DNA of 64,000 nt from Daucus carota subsp. sativus. Its lineage: Eukaryota; Streptophyta; Magnoliopsida; Apiales; Apiaceae. The translations under genes and the position numbers were made by a program. Numbering within the stretch: the first letter of the stretch is position 1; each line of letters starts with the position of its first letter. The notes beneath the pieces were generated by a model that was not told the DNA's origin, searched no databases, and worked only from the letters and a program-made list of their open reading frames with translations. Shown piece after piece: positions 1 through 9,804 of the stretch. The stretch lies in the NCBI RefSeq assembly GCF_001625215.2, contig NC_030382.2, positions 28,010,610 through 28,074,609 on the forward strand, written 5' to 3'.

Positions 1-740
1 GGAGCCTCTAAAATATTATAGCCATGGAGCGAACAAGGAACTCGAATCATTAAGTGCATGCGCTGCCTTATTTGCTAACTTTCTAACGTAAGATACTCTA
101 ATATTACTTCTAGCCGAAAGAATGTCCTAGCAAGCTTCCAGAATTGAGCCAACCTCAAGTTAATATCTTCCCCTTAATTATCTGCGGAGCGTGTACCATC
201 AAAAGAGAATCTGTCTCTAAGGTAAGAGGGTGTGAAATAGTCGACACCACCTCAAGCAATGCTTCATAAAACCCACTGCTTTAGCTTCAAACACTTGTAC
301 CTTCCCAAGAGATCTCATCGTTTTACCCTTCAAAATAATCCGTTATGATTACGTAATATTATTCCAATAGTGAAAGAATCAGAACCTGCATATATCGAAA
401 CATCCACATTGAGCTTCAAATGCCCTATATCTGGAGGTTGCCACTTGATTTCACCTTGAGGGACTTCTTGATTTTGTACATTAGTAGCAACCTTCATTCC
501 GTGAACCAACGACGACACAACCTGCTTCTAATCATTTATTTGTTTCAAACTCCATTCAACGGCCATAGCACGAGACACCCATTTCCCTTCCCATAATCTT
601 TTATTCCTAACCATCCAGATACCCCAGAGCAGAGTTGCAATATTAATCAGATGATCAAAAGTTTCTATATCGAGGTTTCTCAATAGCCAGTTTGGAGCAT
701 GCTCAACCTCTGTCATGTCGAAATATAATCCCACATGTTG
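1..740 (-). pseudogene. Decayed non-LTR retrotransposon RNase H / C-terminal fragment
   Basis: Read on the minus strand, 734-528 encodes a segment with LLWGIWMVRNKRLWEGK, a block typical of the region just before the RNase H domain in plant LINE-type ORF2 proteins. 518-330 continues with KLNVDVSIYAGSDSFTIG and IILRNHNGLF, the first strand of an RNase H fold with its first catalytic Asp. Conceptual reading below 330 gives VFEAKAVGFYEALLEV, which matches the Glu-containing helix of the same fold. The pieces lie in order but in broken frames, so this is a relic. It runs off the left edge. The domain also occurs in stand-alone plant RNase H-like proteins, so LINE origin is likely rather than proven. 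Confidence 0.6.
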
Positions 741-1311
741 CCAGCAATTAGAAGCAAAGATGCAGTCAAGAAAAACATGTAATTTTATAGATTTTTAATG
801 ACTCTTGTTTACTTCTTAAGATTTCAAAAAAATTTCATGACTCTTAAGACAATGACTTTTAAAAACTTTAACAGACTTTTTGTTATAAATTTATGACTTT
901 CAAATACTTTAATAGATTATTATTAAAATCATAAATAGCCTCCTTCAAATACTTTAATAAAACTACTTCTCCTATATTTTTATAGTTGTTAGGAGGTTTA
1001 TAGTGTGATAGGTTATGTGGCAGGATATACTACAAACTATTTTGAGTTACTATATTTTAGCACTGAACTTCTGCAATTTATAGCCAAAAACAAAAACTAC
1101 TTCACCTAATTTGTGGGATATGTAACGCTAGTTATGCTGTATCAACGTGCCTGTTAAAATATATACAATTATTTGTATGCTTGTATTTGTTGTTTGCAAC
1201 ATAAGTTTAGCAGCTGTTTGCAACATAAAATAAACACTGTTTACTTTTACTACCCAGTACCTACTGTATCGACAGTTCTGCTTTATCGAGTTGAATGGAA
1301 CTGAAATCATG
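741..1311. other. AT-rich intergenic DNA, no feature recognised
   Basis: This stretch between the RNase H relic and the Gypsy element is AT-rich with scattered runs such as ATGACTTTT-like repeats around 790-960. I see no convincing coding frame, RNA gene or terminal repeat. Confidence 0.5.
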
Positions 1312-1316
1312 CCCTG

Positions 1317-2311
1317 TGTTGTGGCCGTTTTTATACTATGTGAAGGAGAGGGCGCGTCCTCCTTGGACATGGTCCGGGAGGAGCGGTCTCTTGTCCAGTA
1401 AGAAGAATACGAAGGCAAGGAAGGGGAAGGACGCGTCCTCCCGTGAAGGGCGCGCCCTTTGACTTAAAGAATGACATAATTATGAAATAAGTATGAGAAA
1501 GGGAGGATGAGTGAGTCTCCGTGACGACCCTTCCGAGGGATATGAAGACCAGTTACCAAGCTCATTTGGTAGTTATCAGGCTCATCTGATAGTTCCCGGG
1601 CTCATCCGGGCATGATCTACAATCCTCAATCCTGCTATCTGCCGAGTTAACCCTCGTGTGGGGGCTTGAGGTGATCATGGTTCTTGAAGACCCTCCGGGG
1701 TAATGTGAAGGCCGATCGTATGTCTGAATCCTGTATTCTGGTGAGTTAGCCCTCATTGGGGGATTGAGACGATCGTGTAAGTTGGCTCCTTGTCTACCTT
1801 GTTTGAAGATGAAGACCTCACCGGGAGGTGAGGACATGTCCCTGCACCTCGAGGGGTTGGTCGTGGCTTGCCCAGATAACTTCTCCATAAGAGTCGTGGT
1901 AGATGCTATCTCTCGTAGTGGAGATATCGTTGAATCCGTGATCCAGTTGGATTAGGAGTCTGAGGTGGTCATACTCAAGACTAATTCTAACAGGAGTAGG
2001 ACTCTCCAGGATGGGCCTTCGGCCTATCTCCGACCTTATCGCCAAGAGGCCTAGTCCTGATCAAACTAGGACTCCTGGTTCCATAGAACTACGTATGGCT
2101 TGATCCCCTATATAAAGGGGTACGTAGGCACATCAGGGGATATATCGAGAGTTGTGAGAACGAGAGCAGAAATATATTCCCTTGATCTCAGCCACCCTCA
2201 AACACTCCAAACCACCGCCCACGGCGGATTTCCGTCATATAATCACCGTGAGACACCTTATTCCGGCAACGAACCTCACGTTTGTTGATTCACCAAATTC
2301 CTCTATCAACA
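1317..2311 (+). repeat. 5' LTR of the Gypsy element
   Basis: The 995-bp direct repeat matches 13157-14151 at a fixed offset of 11840 bases. It starts TGTTG and ends CAACA. It holds three copies of the element's CGCG motif (about 1350, 1429 and 1448) and a TATA box near 2109. Short open frames inside it are on both strands and identical in both LTRs; none looks like a gene. Confidence 0.95.
2108..2118 (+). promoter_or_regulatory. TATA box of the 5' LTR
   Basis: CTATATAAAGG lies about 200 bases before the LTR end, the expected place for the U3/R promoter driving the genomic RNA. The same site is at 13948-13958 in the 3' LTR, from where it could drive read-out into flanking DNA. Confidence 0.7.
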
Positions 2312-2314
2312 AAT

Positions 2315-2332
2315 TGGCGCTAGAAGGAGGGG
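2315..2332 (+). other. Primer-binding site of the Gypsy element
   Basis: Three bases after the 5' LTR the sequence reads TGGCGCTAGAAGGAGGGG. It begins with TGG, the complement of a tRNA 3' CCA end, at the position required for minus-strand priming. I could not assign the tRNA species. Confidence 0.65.
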
Positions 2333-2359
2333 ACTAGGTGAAATCTCGAAGAGGAAGAG

Positions 2360-3679
2360 ATGGCCAATCACGATGATGACCCGTATGAAGGAGATTATTA
2401 TGTTGAAGATGAACCAGTAGAACCATACTCACCAGTGCACATTCAGGACCCCCGCACTTTGCCGAACAACCCACCCCCGGTTGTAGTCAGTAACACGGAG
2501 CTCCTTAGTGCCCTCCACCGGATGGAACAAAGTCAAGCAAGGTACGATGCAAGGTTGGATACCATGGAGTCCGTACTCGAAGAACTCGTCCCCAGACACT
2601 CGCGTCATTCCAAAAGCCATGGTAGGAGAGGACGTAGACGTTTCAGACGTCCAACCCCCCGAATGTTGGAATACGGAGATGCGCCTCCCAACGCTAACCT
2701 CCCACCAGGAGCCATAATAAGCCAGGGAGTCTATGACGTAAACGGCGCGCCCCTGGACGTGACCACACCTCCCGCACAAACAGGAGGGACGGGACAAGAG
2801 ACGGTCAACCAAAACGCAGACACCCGACCCCTGGCTGAAAGATTAGGTATCACCCCGGACAGCCTGGCTATGATTGTGCGAATGGCAGAGCAGGAGCAGG
2901 GGAGGCCCCCCCAGGAAAACGGCGCGCCCCTACGTCCTCAAGGGAACGACGCGCCTCCAGAGGCAAGACGAGAAACAGGAACGGGCAGAACATACCGAGG
3001 AGTACGAGGAAGGGGAGGAGGCCTCATACCAAACTCAAGGGGAAGGCGTCGAGGGGGACCCTTGATAGAATACCTCCCTTCGCAAAGTGACTCGAGCCAA
3101 CACACTCCGCACCCAAGAACCACGGGAAGGACGCGTCCCCTTGGCAATCAAGGAGACGCGCCTCCCCAAGGACCGCCTACTGCAAATCAACAGACCACGT
3201 CACCTCCAATCATAACTACTGTCAATCAGCAGACCACGTCACCCCCAATCATGACTACTGCTAATCAACAAGCCACGTCGACTCCGCCCATTCCTACTCT
3301 GCAGGCTGCAGCAAACCATTCCTGTGTCCACCACTTCCCCGACGCAAACGCTCACCCAAATCGTCCAACCAACCGCTACCCAAACTCTAGCCAACAACGT
3401 GCTTCAGACCACGGTGGCCAACACAAACCTAGCAACTGCTACCCCTCCGGTAAACACCCAGACCATCCCAGGAGTCGGAACAATCAACCCCGAAGACCTG
3501 AAGAAGTTACTAGCCCTTCTGCAAGCCAGCGCTGCCACGACGGCGCCACAGATCTCGTCACCATTTACCGCAGCAGTCCGCGAAGCCCAACTACCAACCG
3601 GTTTCAGAAACCTGAATGCAGATCTCCGCTATCACGGGAATGCCGACCCCCGCGAATTCCTGATCAGATTCAACATTGA
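2360..3679 (+). CDS. Gypsy gag, N-terminal reading frame (broken before the capsid domain)
   Basis: This frame starts with ATG 29 bases after the primer-binding site. It encodes an acidic start (about residues 1-60), an Arg-rich block near 85-100, a Pro/Gly/Arg-rich middle with RG-type repeats around 205-235, and a Thr/Gln/Pro-rich tract to about residue 315. The Gag capsid domain is not in this frame. It begins in another frame, open from upstream of 3324, so sense coding appears to switch between about 3290 and 3324. Text in this frame beyond about 3320 looks like out-of-frame translation. The CGCG motif is read here as GAP, DAP or RTRP. Either a one-base indel broke gag, or a recoding event joins the frames; the first is simpler. 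Structural protein of the virus-like particle. Confidence 0.7.
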   Translation: MANHDDDPYEGDYYVEDEPVEPYSPVHIQDPRTLPNNPPPVVVSNTELLSALHRMEQSQARYDARLDTMESVLEELVPRHSRHSKSHGRRGRRRFRRPTPRMLEYGDAPPNANLPPGAIISQGVYDVNGAPLDVTTPPAQTGGTGQETVNQNADTRPLAERLGITPDSLAMIVRMAEQEQGRPPQENGAPLRPQGNDAPPEARRETGTGRTYRGVRGRGGGLIPNSRGRRRGGPLIEYLPSQSDSSQHTPHPRTTGRTRPLGNQGDAPPQGPPTANQQTTSPPIITTVNQQTTSPPIMTTANQQATSTPPIPTLQAAANHSCVHHFPDANAHPNRPTNRYPNSSQQRASDHGGQHKPSNCYPSGKHPDHPRSRNNQPRRPEEVTSPSASQRCHDGATDLVTIYRSSPRSPTTNRFQKPECRSPLSRECRPPRIPDQIQH

Positions 3680-4205
3680 AATGGACTTATATCAGATCCC
3701 CGACCTGGTCAGGTGCAGATTCCTAGCAGCGACCCTGAGGGACAGCGCTCAACAATGGTTTCAAAAGTTGGGAGGAGGAGTCATCTCCTCTTGGGAAGGT
3801 ATGCAGCAGATGTTCATGACGCAATTCCAAGCCGCAACCAAATACGCTCCACCCGTCACTACACTCGCCAATGTCAAGCAGCGTGACAACGAAACCCTGA
3901 CCGCATATTTCAAGCGGTTCAATCAGGAATCCATGGGAGTGAAAGGGGCCTCGGACGAAACCCTGAAGAACTTCCTTATCGCCGGACTCAAGGTTGGTAC
4001 CGACTTCTGGAAGCATCTCCAAGGGAAGGACCCGGCCTCTCTGTCCGAACTCTATTCCGCAGCTGAATCCTTCAAAAAAGTAGAGCAGTCGTTGGCCGAG
4101 AATCAAAAGGAGATCGCCAAATCTAAATATAAAAGAAAAGATCGCACCCCCAGTCCAGAACCAAGAGGACGCGCCCGCTCTCCGGGTAGGGTAAATATGA
4201 CTTAA
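3324..4205 (+). CDS. Gypsy gag, capsid-domain reading frame
   Basis: The 293-residue frame contains the retrotransposon Gag domain at about residues 90-170 (ADPREFLIRFNIEMDLYQI followed by AQQWFQKL and SWEGMQQMFMTQF, then TLANVKQ). A basic tail follows (KYKRKDRTPSPEPRGRARSP). Family knowledge: this domain assembles the particle and packages RNA. The first Met at 3324 is probably not the true start, since the frame is open further upstream and the N-terminal part lies in another frame (2360-3679). The frame ends at a TAA (4203-4205), and the same frame is open again straight after it into pol. The bases after the stop do not resemble the CARYYA context known for plant viral read-through. Confidence 0.8.
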   Translation: MSTTSPTQTLTQIVQPTATQTLANNVLQTTVANTNLATATPPVNTQTIPGVGTINPEDLKKLLALLQASAATTAPQISSPFTAAVREAQLPTGFRNLNADLRYHGNADPREFLIRFNIEMDLYQIPDLVRCRFLAATLRDSAQQWFQKLGGGVISSWEGMQQMFMTQFQAATKYAPPVTTLANVKQRDNETLTAYFKRFNQESMGVKGASDETLKNFLIAGLKVGTDFWKHLQGKDPASLSELYSAAESFKKVEQSLAENQKEIAKSKYKRKDRTPSPEPRGRARSPGRVNMT

Positions 4206-4286
4206 AGCAAAAGGACTTGGAGTCCTCCTCCGAGACAGTCAGGAGCGTATACCCCGCTAACAGCCTCAGCTGAACATGTCTATGCG

Positions 4287-7200
4287 ATGACCAAGGATAA
4301 GGTGCCGTTCCAGAAACTTCAACCTATTCCCCAACATATAGCCAGAGACAAAAAGAAGTATTGTGACTTCCACGAATCAGCAGGACATAGCACCTCCGAG
4401 TGTCGACATCTGAAAGAGGAAATCGAATATTTACTCAAAGAAGGATACCTAACGGAATGGGTAAAAAAGTACAGGACAGACCATCCTCCGGAAAGACGCG
4501 GCCTCGGTGCTTCACAGAATGACAGAGCTGATGAAAAGCAGAGCGATACTCAGTTTGTAAGGGAAGGCAGCATCAGGAGCATATTTGGGGGACCTTACAT
4601 AGGGGGAGGCAGTCGAAAGGCAATGGAGAAATATGCTAAGGAAGCGAAGGACTACCCTCTTACCAACGTGAACCATCTGTCGGCCAGAGCCCCACGAGTA
4701 TTTAAGGGAGAAACCATGGACATCACCTTTACAGAGGACGATGCGAGGTGGGTACACCATCCCCATAATGATGCTTTGGTGGTCGCCATCCGCATCGCCA
4801 CCTTAAACGTTCATCGAGTATTTGTTGACAATGGTAGTTCGGTCAACATTCTCTACTATGACACCTACAAGAAGATGGGATTACCAGACAAAGACATGAC
4901 CGTAGAGAATCTCTACATATACGGCTTCGGAGGAGAGGCCATCAAAGCTAAAGGAACCATACGCTTGCCAGTCACTTTAGGAGAGGCTCCGCGAGCGGCC
5001 ACTCAAATTTCCGAATTTGTGGTCATCGACCATCCCTCGGCGCATAATGCACTTATGGGACGCCCCCTCTTGAAGGACATGAGGATAATCACCTCCATTT
5101 ACCATCTTACTTTGAAGTTCCCCACCCCTGGAGGAGTTGGTTGTGTGAAGGGATCTCAATATGAGTCTCGTGATTGCTACGGCCGGTCACTCAAGAATTT
5201 TCGAGACAGAAGGGGCGTGCCGCCCCACGAAGAACTTCACTCGGTCCATACTCTCTACCTCGTTCAGTATCCGGAAAGCGACAGCGAAGACGCGCCCAGC
5301 CCCCCACTACTCAGGGGACGCGTCCCTCAAAAGGGCGAGCCCTCTCTTGTCGATGAATCAACGTCCGAAGAATGTGAAGAGTTGGTTATCGAAGTGGAAG
5401 AGGCGCCTCCGAGGAAAGTCAGAAAGATGGATCAAGAGGAGATCGTCATGGAATTGGAGGAGCCCTTTCCTCCCAAAAAAGCTTCTGATAATACGTCTTC
5501 AGAACCAAAGGAAACCCCGCACCAGTTCGACTTCGACTTAGACCCGAGATTACCCATGCAAGTGCAGAACACAGGGCCAGCTGAGGATACGATCGATGTG
5601 CAAATTACACCGGGGAGTGATGGCAAGATCCTGAAGATAGGATCCAAACTAGGTCCAGAGATAAGGGGCAAGCTGATAGAATTCCTTACAAATAGCCTTG
5701 ACGTATTTGCTTGGAGCCACGAAGATATGGTGGGGATAGACCCGGCAGTTATGTGCCATCACCTGAATGTCGACCCCTCTAAAAAAGGTGCTAGACAAAA
5801 GAGAAGACCCATCAGCGGAGAAAGAGCCGAGGCCCTGCAGGAGGAAGTCGATCGCCTCTTGAAAGCAGGATTGGTAAAGGAATCGTTCTACCCGAAATGG
5901 CTAGCAAACCCCGTACTTGTTAAGAAACCCAACGGGAAGTGGCGCACGTGCATAGATTTCACAGATCTCAACAAGGCGTGTCCTAAAGACAGTTTCCCGC
6001 TCCCTCGCATTGACCAACTAGTAGATTCAACGGCAGGACACTCCCTCCTCAGCTTTATGGATGCCTACTCAGGATACAACCAGATTCCCATGTATGAGCC
6101 CGACCAGGAGCACACCTCCTTCATCACGGACAGGGGTCTATATTGCTACATTGGTATGCCATTTGGGCTTATTAACGCAGGAGCAACTTATCAGCGATTG
6201 GTGAACATGATGTTTAAGGATCAGATTGGGAAGACAATGGAAGTATACGTGGACGACATGCTGGTTAAATCCAAAAAGGATACTGACCATGTTGCCCACT
6301 TGTCAGAAATGTTCGAGATCTTGAGGAAATACAGGATGAAGCTCAACCCGCAGAAATGTGTGTTTGGGGTGGAGTCAGGGAAATTCCTTGGTTTTATGGT
6401 TAACCACCGAGGCATAGAGGCCAACCCAGCAAAGATCAAGGCATTACTAGACATGAAGTCTCCAGCCAACGTTAAGCAAGTGCAAAGTCTGACAGGAAGG
6501 ATAGCCGCCTTGAACAGGTTCGTATCAAAGTCGTCGGAAAAGTGCAAGGAATTTTTTAAGGCCATAAAGGGCGCGTCTAAAGATTTCGAGTGGACAGAGG
6601 AATGTGAGGATGCCTTCGTAAAAATCAAGAAGCACTTGGGCGAACCACCCCTCTTGGCCAAACCTCAGGAAGGAGAGACGCTTGTCCTCTACTTAGCCGT
6701 TTCAGACTACTCCATAAGTGCTGTATTGGTGAAGGAAGATGAGGAGGGGCAGTCCCCAATCTACTACGTAAGCAAGAGGTTGCTAGATGCCGAGACTCGC
6801 TACACAAGTATGGAAAAGCTAGTATATGCCTTGGTACATGCAACTAGGAAACTACGACCATACTTCCAGGCTCATAAGGTGGAAGTTAGGACGGCGTACC
6901 CCCTCCGACAAATCATGCATAAACCAGAAGTAACCGGTAGGATGATGAAGTGGGCAGTCGAGTTGGGGCAGTTTGACATAGATTACAAACCGAGAACCGC
7001 CATCAAGGGACAGGCCCTAGCAGATTTCATATTGGAATTCCCTGAAGATGGAGAGGAGTCTGGTCTCCTGATCAAATATGATCCCGACCTACCACCGCAG
7101 CAGACATGCCCCAAGGAAAGCATACCCGAACTCTGGTGGATATTGCATACAGATGGAGCAGTAAATAATGAGGGAGCGGGAGCTGGGATAGTGCTCGTAA

Positions 7201-8855
7201 GTCCGGAAGGACATAGACTCTTGAACGCAACTCACTTTACCTTCCGGCTCTCGAACAATGATGCAGAGTATGAGGCCCTGATCGGAGGGCTCAGGCTTGC
7301 CCTTGAAATGGAGGTGAGAAAGCTTGTTATAAAGGTCGACTCCATGCTGGTGGTCGAGCACATCAAAGGAGGATACCAAGCAAAGGGACCTAAGACGGCG
7401 ATATATCTTAGGTGTGCTCAGGGATTACTGGATCAGTTCGAAGAAGTGCAAGTAAACAGGGTGCCCAGAGAATTCAACGGGGATGCCGACGCTCTCGCAA
7501 AGTTAGCATCTCAGAAAGATCCGGCCCTATTGGGAGTTATCCGCCTAGAGATACAGGAGGTACCTAGCATCCCCGAACTTGAGGTAACAGAAATACAAGA
7601 CAAAGGTGGAAAGTTAACGTGGATGACCCCAATCTGGAAATACATCAAGGAGGGTACGCTGCCCGAAGATAAAGCTGAAGCCCGAAAGTTAAAATACAAG
7701 GCTGCCAGATATGTGGAATATGATGGGAAGTTGTACAAAAGAGGCTTCAATCAGCCCCTTCTCAAATGCATAGATGGGGAGGAATGCGCTTACGTGATGA
7801 GGGAGGTCCACGAAGGCATATGTGGGAATCATTCGGGAGGTAACTCCCTAGCCATGAAAATCTTGAGACAAGGGTATTACTGGCCAACTTTGAGGAGCGA
7901 TGCTTTTAACTTCGCCAGAGCATGTGATAAATGCCAGCGATTCGCCAATTTCACCAACAGCCCGGCCACGTCTCTCACCAGCATGACTAGTCCTTGGCCC
8001 TTCGCTATGTGGGGGATAGATTTGATCGGAGAACTCCCCAAAGCCAAGGGAGGAGTGAAATATGCAGTAGTGGCCGTAGACTACTTCACCAAATGGGCAG
8101 AGGCCGCACCCTTAGCCACCATCACAGCCAAGAAAATAACGGATTTTGTTTTTAACTCTATTGTTTGCAGGTTCGGAGTCCCTTACAAGCTAATCTCGGA
8201 TAACGGAAAGCAGTTCGATAGCAAGGAACTAAGAGGCCTATGTGAAAATCTTGGAATCAAGAAGGATTTCGCAGCAGTGTACCATCCCCAGAGCAACGGG
8301 CAGACAGAGGCGGTCAACAAGATCATCAAGCACACTCTGAAGGCAAAGTTGGAAGATAGCAAAGGGAATTGGCCAGAAGAACTCCCCATGGTCCTATGGT
8401 CCTACAATACAACTCCCAGGACAACGACTGGGGAGTCGCCCTTCGTCCTATCTTATGGGTGTGAGGCCATGGTCCCAATAGAGATTGGAGCAGGATCGCT
8501 CAGGAGAGACTACTTCGACCAAATTGACAATGATGTGAGTCAAAGACTATACTTAGACATGATTGAGGAAATCCGAGCTACATCACAGCTACGCTTAGCC
8601 GCTTACCAACGTAGGACGGCTAGATATTATAACAGCAAAGTGAAGGCTCACCCCTTCCAAGTTGGAGACCTCGTCCTCAGGAAGGTTGTACTCAACAACA
8701 AAAATCCCCAACATGGAGTCTTTGGAGCCAACTGGGAAGGCCCTTACAGAGTCAAGGTCATATTATGGAAGGGCACTTACAGATTAGAAGACCTAGATGG
8801 AAAGCCCGTTCCAAGACCTTGGAACGCGGAGCATCTAAAGAAATATTATCAGTAG
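4287..8855 (+). CDS. Gypsy Tat-type pol: protease, RT, two RNase H domains, integrase
   Basis: The 1522-residue frame is unbroken and is in phase with gag; it is open back to 4206, so the first Met at 4287 need not be the real start. A CDFHESAGHSTSEC-type zinc-knuckle-like segment lies near residues 27-40. The aspartic protease motif VDNGSS is near 181. Reverse transcriptase has YVDD near 654. A first, degenerate RNase H (YLAVSDYSISAVLV) follows, then an archaeal-type second RNase H beginning HTDGAVNNEGAGAG near 956 with DAEYEAL and KVDSMLVV. Integrase has an HHCC zinc finger near 1174-1215 and catalytic D1245, D1305 and E1341, an exact D-D-35-E spacing. A GPY-type module ends the protein. 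All catalytic motifs look intact. It would make and insert cDNA copies of the element. Confidence 0.93.
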   Translation: MTKDKVPFQKLQPIPQHIARDKKKYCDFHESAGHSTSECRHLKEEIEYLLKEGYLTEWVKKYRTDHPPERRGLGASQNDRADEKQSDTQFVREGSIRSIFGGPYIGGGSRKAMEKYAKEAKDYPLTNVNHLSARAPRVFKGETMDITFTEDDARWVHHPHNDALVVAIRIATLNVHRVFVDNGSSVNILYYDTYKKMGLPDKDMTVENLYIYGFGGEAIKAKGTIRLPVTLGEAPRAATQISEFVVIDHPSAHNALMGRPLLKDMRIITSIYHLTLKFPTPGGVGCVKGSQYESRDCYGRSLKNFRDRRGVPPHEELHSVHTLYLVQYPESDSEDAPSPPLLRGRVPQKGEPSLVDESTSEECEELVIEVEEAPPRKVRKMDQEEIVMELEEPFPPKKASDNTSSEPKETPHQFDFDLDPRLPMQVQNTGPAEDTIDVQITPGSDGKILKIGSKLGPEIRGKLIEFLTNSLDVFAWSHEDMVGIDPAVMCHHLNVDPSKKGARQKRRPISGERAEALQEEVDRLLKAGLVKESFYPKWLANPVLVKKPNGKWRTCIDFTDLNKACPKDSFPLPRIDQLVDSTAGHSLLSFMDAYSGYNQIPMYEPDQEHTSFITDRGLYCYIGMPFGLINAGATYQRLVNMMFKDQIGKTMEVYVDDMLVKSKKDTDHVAHLSEMFEILRKYRMKLNPQKCVFGVESGKFLGFMVNHRGIEANPAKIKALLDMKSPANVKQVQSLTGRIAALNRFVSKSSEKCKEFFKAIKGASKDFEWTEECEDAFVKIKKHLGEPPLLAKPQEGETLVLYLAVSDYSISAVLVKEDEEGQSPIYYVSKRLLDAETRYTSMEKLVYALVHATRKLRPYFQAHKVEVRTAYPLRQIMHKPEVTGRMMKWAVELGQFDIDYKPRTAIKGQALADFILEFPEDGEESGLLIKYDPDLPPQQTCPKESIPELWWILHTDGAVNNEGAGAGIVLVSPEGHRLLNATHFTFRLSNNDAEYEALIGGLRLALEMEVRKLVIKVDSMLVVEHIKGGYQAKGPKTAIYLRCAQGLLDQFEEVQVNRVPREFNGDADALAKLASQKDPALLGVIRLEIQEVPSIPELEVTEIQDKGGKLTWMTPIWKYIKEGTLPEDKAEARKLKYKAARYVEYDGKLYKRGFNQPLLKCIDGEECAYVMREVHEGICGNHSGGNSLAMKILRQGYYWPTLRSDAFNFARACDKCQRFANFTNSPATSLTSMTSPWPFAMWGIDLIGELPKAKGGVKYAVVAVDYFTKWAEAAPLATITAKKITDFVFNSIVCRFGVPYKLISDNGKQFDSKELRGLCENLGIKKDFAAVYHPQSNGQTEAVNKIIKHTLKAKLEDSKGNWPEELPMVLWSYNTTPRTTTGESPFVLSYGCEAMVPIEIGAGSLRRDYFDQIDNDVSQRLYLDMIEEIRATSQLRLAAYQRRTARYYNSKVKAHPFQVGDLVLRKVVLNNKNPQHGVFGANWEGPYRVKVILWKGTYRLEDLDGKPVPRPWNAEHLKKYYQ

Positions 8856-9804
8856 CCAAAGGCTACGTAGACTAGCAATGACTAAAACATCATCCCTAGT
8901 CTAGGGGAGTGGTATACATACGCCCCTCTTTAGGCTAAGGCCCTTGCTAGTCCTTTCATGTCCCCTTGGAGTTAACAGCTCCTTGGGACGGGTGCGGTTT
9001 CGTACTCGAGCGCATTAGTTATCAGATTTACTATGGGCCAAAGGCCATATTATGATTCAGTTATCCTTAATAAAAGGCCCAGAGCCACTCTTTTCTCCAT
9101 GCAAAAGACTGTGTGATGTATTTTAATTTCGGGCGCGCCCACCAGATTCTGTGGAAGACGCGCCCCCCATTCACTTGATAGGGGTTACTTGGAGAATAAT
9201 GGCTTAACAATCATGAATTATGAAAGCATTGTTAAACAATGCACTAGGAGGCGCGCCCCCCATAAAGGGACAGAGGCCGCGCCCCCTATTCACTTGAATT
9301 ATCGTTGAAAAGAATATTGAGTTATAAAGTATATCAGCTATTCACTTGGGTTTTCTTTAAAAAGTATAAAGTATATGAACTATTCGATGAGGCGCGCCCT
9401 CACCTTGCTCGGAAATGAGACGCGCCCCCACTTTGTTCAAGGTTGGCTTATTCGTTAAAAAATAATAATGACCCTCCTATTAAAACAGGTTGATGTTTTA
9501 AGAAGGGTTCATGGCGTCATTCAGACGCGCCCCTAGAGAGGACGCGTCCCTTCGCTACTTATCGTGTATGATTATAGACATGAAGTCGTAATAACGGAAA
9601 CAAGCGAAACAATAAAGAACCAAAGCATCCAAGAGAGACATAGTTGAATGTCTAGGGCGCGCCCAGACAGGTAAATATGTTACAAATTGTAGGGTTTTAC
9701 AGAGGACCCGCGCCTCAAAATATGTGAATAGACCATTGTCAGATAAAAGTTCAAAGTTCAGTACTTAAATAAATAACTACCAACTGATCAAGGGACGCGC
9801 CCTA
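8856..9804. other. Non-coding spacer between pol and the antisense gene, dense in CGCG motifs
   Basis: No credible coding frame lies on either strand. About ten copies of the GGRCGCGYCC-type motif occur here, for example 9131-9140 (a perfect palindrome GGGCGCGCCC) and around 9158, 9250, 9391, 9419, 9523, 9541, 9656 and 9793. The region is the shared 3' side of pol and of the antisense gene, so terminators of both may lie here. Confidence 0.6.

Noticed and set aside
1562..2288. Open frames inside the Gypsy LTR on both strands
   Set aside because: They are repeated only because the LTR is; no start context, domain or codon bias supports them.
4512..8389. Several minus-strand frames opposite pol
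   Set aside because: They are shadows of the conserved pol frame, with no splice or promoter signals.
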